DNA of 34,822 bases from an uncultured Collinsella sp. GTDB lineage: Bacteria; Actinomycetota; Coriobacteriia; Coriobacteriales; Coriobacteriaceae. Below the pieces are notes generated by a model. That model was not told the DNA's origin and did not search any database. It was given only the letters and a program-made list of their open reading frames with translations. This document shows, piece after piece, positions 33,078 to 34,822 of the stretch (the stretch's first letter is position 1; each line of letters starts with the position of its first letter). The position numbers and the translations under genes were made by a program. The DNA is taken from positions 1 through 34,822 of the forward strand of contig CAUCLI010000014.1 of the NCBI GenBank assembly GCA_958443615.1. Direction: 5' to 3'.

Positions 33078-33878
33078 ATGACCGTTTTGAAAGACCATCA
33101 GGTCGCCGATGCGCAGCGCACGGATGCCGAGCTGCCCGCAGAGGCGACCCACCTCAAGGAGGCGCTCGCCTCCGACCCGCGCAACGCGGGGCTGTGGATG
33201 GAGTACGGCCTGGCGCTCGCGGGCGGCATGCTGATGCGCGAGGCGGTCGAGGCGTATTCGCACGCCATCGCCCTCGACCCGTTTTGCGGCATCCTGTACC
33301 GCCATCGCGGGCATCGCCACCTGAGCTGCTGGGAGTTCCCGGAGGCCGCCGCCGACTTCGAGATGGCGGCGCGCCTCATCCCGGAGAACTGGGACGTGTG
33401 GTACCATCTCGCGCTCTCGTACTACCTCATGGGCCAGTACGACGATGCCCAGGCCGCCTACAAGCGCTGCCTTGCGCTCACCGATATGGAGGACATCGAG
33501 GCGTTCCCCGCGGTGATCGACTGGTCGTGGCGGACCGCGTGCCGTCGCGGCGACGAGGCGTATGCTGCCGAGCTGCTCGCCATGCTGCCCCCCGATTTCC
33601 CGATTGGCACCGACGAGTGCGGATACGCCTTGAACTGCGCAGTGTACCAAGGGCGCGCGCAGGTGGATGAGGTGCTTGCGATGTGCGGGGGCAAGGACCC
33701 GCTCAACGCTGCGACGAACACCTACGCCATGGCGAATTACCTTCGCGAGACGGGCCGGGAGGCGCGTGGCGTCGATGAGCTCAAGCGCCTCCTGTCCGAT
33801 TTGGATGCCGACGGCTGGTGCACGTTTGGCTACCTTGCCGCCATGGTCGACCTCGCCCGCCTGCGAGACGGGGCGTGA
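33078..33878 (+). CDS. Tetratricopeptide-repeat protein, second of a tandem pair
   Basis: 266 residues, clearly paralogous to the preceding gene along its length: NAGLWMEYGLALAGG, GILYRHRGHRHLSCWEF, RLIPENWDVWYHLALSYYLMG and a C-terminal CTFGYLAAMVDLARL all have counterparts in order. The N-terminal halves are more similar than the middles. It starts 9 bases after the first with GGGGG as ribosome site, so cotranscribed. No catalytic motif, signal peptide or membrane helix is seen. A terminator follows, closing the peptide-uptake operon. Function unknown. Confidence 0.85.
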   Translation: MTVLKDHQVADAQRTDAELPAEATHLKEALASDPRNAGLWMEYGLALAGGMLMREAVEAYSHAIALDPFCGILYRHRGHRHLSCWEFPEAAADFEMAARLIPENWDVWYHLALSYYLMGQYDDAQAAYKRCLALTDMEDIEAFPAVIDWSWRTACRRGDEAYAAELLAMLPPDFPIGTDECGYALNCAVYQGRAQVDEVLAMCGGKDPLNAATNTYAMANYLRETGREARGVDELKRLLSDLDADGWCTFGYLAAMVDLARLRDGA

Positions 33879-33917
33879 GGGGGAGGGGGGTCCACTGTCG
33901 CATATATGCTCCGCATA

Positions 33918-33947
33918 GGGCGGTCGGCCGTGCGCCGGCCGCCCTTT
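33918..33947 (+). terminator. Intrinsic terminator at the end of the peptide-uptake operon
   Basis: An 11-bp stem GGGCGGTCGGC/GCCGGCCGCCC (33918-33928 with 33934-33944), with one G-T pair and a 5-base loop, is followed by TTT. Confidence 0.75.
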
Positions 33948-34074
33948 CGGGCATGAAGGCGGCCTCGCCCCGTACGCGCCCCGGCTCGCTGGTGATGACC
34001 CGCGTCGGTCCTGCTTCCGCTCGACCGGGATTGCGTGTGCAGAACGTACCTGTCCCCACATCGCACACCTTGCG

Positions 34075-34083
34075 TGCTATCCT
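34075..34083 (+). promoter_or_regulatory. Candidate extended -10 promoter of valS
   Basis: TG-C-TATCCT lies 43 bases before the valS ATG, with no good -35. The remaining leader is too short for a T-box. Confidence 0.4.
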
Positions 34084-34125
34084 GTTGAGCAATTACGCAA
34101 ACTTCGACTCTTCGGGAGCACGGCT

Positions 34126-34822
34126 ATGGCAGAAGAGATGCCCAAGAACTACGACCCGGCGGTGAACGAACCCGCCATCCTGCAGAAGTGGCTCGACGGC
34201 GGCTACTACAAGCGCCGTGAGGGCGTGGGCGATTGCACCGTCACCATCCCTCCGCCCAACGTCACCGGCATACTCCACATGGGTCACGCCACCGATGACT
34301 CCATCCAGGACGCCATCGTGCGCATGGCCCGCATGCGCGGTCGCTCCACCCGTTGGATCCTCGGCACCGACCACGCCGGCATCGCCACGCAGACCAAGGT
34401 GGATAAGAAGCTGAAGAGCGAGGGGGTCTCCCGCCTGGAGATCGGGCGCGAGAAGTTCCTCGATGCCTGCTGGGATTGGACGCACGAGTACGGCGGCACC
34501 ATCGTCGAGCAGATCAAGCGCATGGGTTGCTCCGTCGACTTCGATGACGAGCGCTTCACCATGGATGACGAGTACGCCGAGGCGGTCCGCAAGGTTTTTT
34601 GCGACTGGTACCACGACGGCCTGATCTACCGTGGTAAGCGCATCGTCAACTGGTGCCCCGACTGCACCACCGCCATCTCCGACGATGAGGCGGAGTACAA
34701 GGATGAGAAGGGCCACCTGTGGCACCTGCGCTATCCCCTGACCGAGCCGGTCAACGGCCAGGAGTACATCGTCGTCGCCACCACGCGTCCCGAGACCATG
34801 CTCGGCGACACCGGTATCGCCG
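34126..34822 (+). CDS. valS: Valyl-tRNA synthetase (N-terminal part, runs off the window)
   Basis: The first 232 codons of a class I aminoacyl-tRNA synthetase that charges tRNA-Val. PPPNVTGILHMGHA (about 42-55) contains the HIGH-type motif HMGH and is diagnostic of ValS. TDHAGIATQTKVDKKL (about 85-100), NWCPDCTTAISDDEAEY with its conserved Cys pair, and VVATTRPETMLGDT at the entry to the editing domain also fit. The ATG at 34126 follows CGGGAG. The 3' end, including the KMSKS loop and anticodon domain, lies beyond the window. Confidence 0.96.
   Translation, partial: MAEEMPKNYDPAVNEPAILQKWLDGGYYKRREGVGDCTVTIPPPNVTGILHMGHATDDSIQDAIVRMARMRGRSTRWILGTDHAGIATQTKVDKKLKSEGVSRLEIGREKFLDACWDWTHEYGGTIVEQIKRMGCSVDFDDERFTMDDEYAEAVRKVFCDWYHDGLIYRGKRIVNWCPDCTTAISDDEAEYKDEKGHLWHLRYPLTEPVNGQEYIVVATTRPETMLGDTGIA

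Noticed and set aside
31929..34061. A 710-codon minus-strand open frame opposite the importer ATPase and TPR genes
   Set aside because: It is antisense to recognised genes, has a His/Arg/Gly-rich translation without motifs, and has no ribosome site supporting it.
33948..34125. T-box leader before valS
   Set aside because: No T-box core sequence or antiterminator was seen, and a promoter-like element lies only 43 bases before the start codon.

Overview
The window is GC-rich, densely packed, Gram-positive-type chromosomal DNA. It has sortase-type and lipoprotein anchoring, no periplasmic-type genes, and a tig-clpP-clpX block. A secreted LPQTG-anchored sialidase, an NADP-type glutamate dehydrogenase, a molybdenum regulon and an oligopeptide ABC operon together suggest a gut Actinomycetota of the Coriobacteriia, most like Collinsella. 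That placement is inference from gene content and composition, not from a marker alignment.

Layout. 1-5870: a YigZ-family protein converges on a C_GCAxxG_C_C cysteine-motif protein. Then come O-acetylhomoserine sulfhydrylase, a bacterial PARG-type macrodomain protein, a nitroreductase, an alpha/beta hydrolase and xanthine phosphoribosyltransferase. 5871-6414 has no gene but holds an 18-bp-period degenerate tandem repeat and a 201-bp segment bounded by 25-bp inverted repeats. 6415-9168: a small GGQ release-factor-like protein, then on the minus strand a ClC-type channel translationally coupled to a diacylglycerol/lipid kinase. 9283-15250: a molybdenum block of moeA, mogA/moaB, modA, modB and modC. 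A shared palindrome (ATTCTC-N4-GAGAAT) lies before moeA and before modA, and ModB carries an unusual large N-terminal extracytoplasmic domain. 15449-18736: the sialidase. 18918-20849: minus-strand tRNA-Pro and tRNA-Gly with their own promoter and terminator, gdhA, and tRNA-Leu. 20917-24467: tig, clpP, clpX. 24532-25162: the remnant of a RelB-type/PIN toxin-antitoxin pair whose toxin seems to have lost its middle. 25296-33878: a divergent AraC regulator and an oligopeptide ABC operon (binding lipoprotein, two permeases, two ATPases) followed by two tandem paralogous TPR proteins. The binding-protein gene is broken by one in-frame TAG codon while the rest of its frame is intact. 34126 to the end: the start of valS.

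How the parts work together. moeA and mogA insert molybdenum into molybdopterin, and modABC imports the oxyanion; the shared palindrome suggests one metal-responsive regulator. In both ABC operons the solute-binding gene is followed by a strong hairpin before the permease gene, which should set binding protein above membrane components. Several candidate promoters are of extended -10 type (TGnTAnnnT) without a good -35.

No CRISPR array, rRNA, complete insertion sequence or phage module was seen. The most unusual items are the interrupted peptide-binding gene, the ModB fusion, the shared molybdenum-operon palindrome, the inverted-repeat element near 6.2 kb, and the TPR pair attached to the peptide importer.
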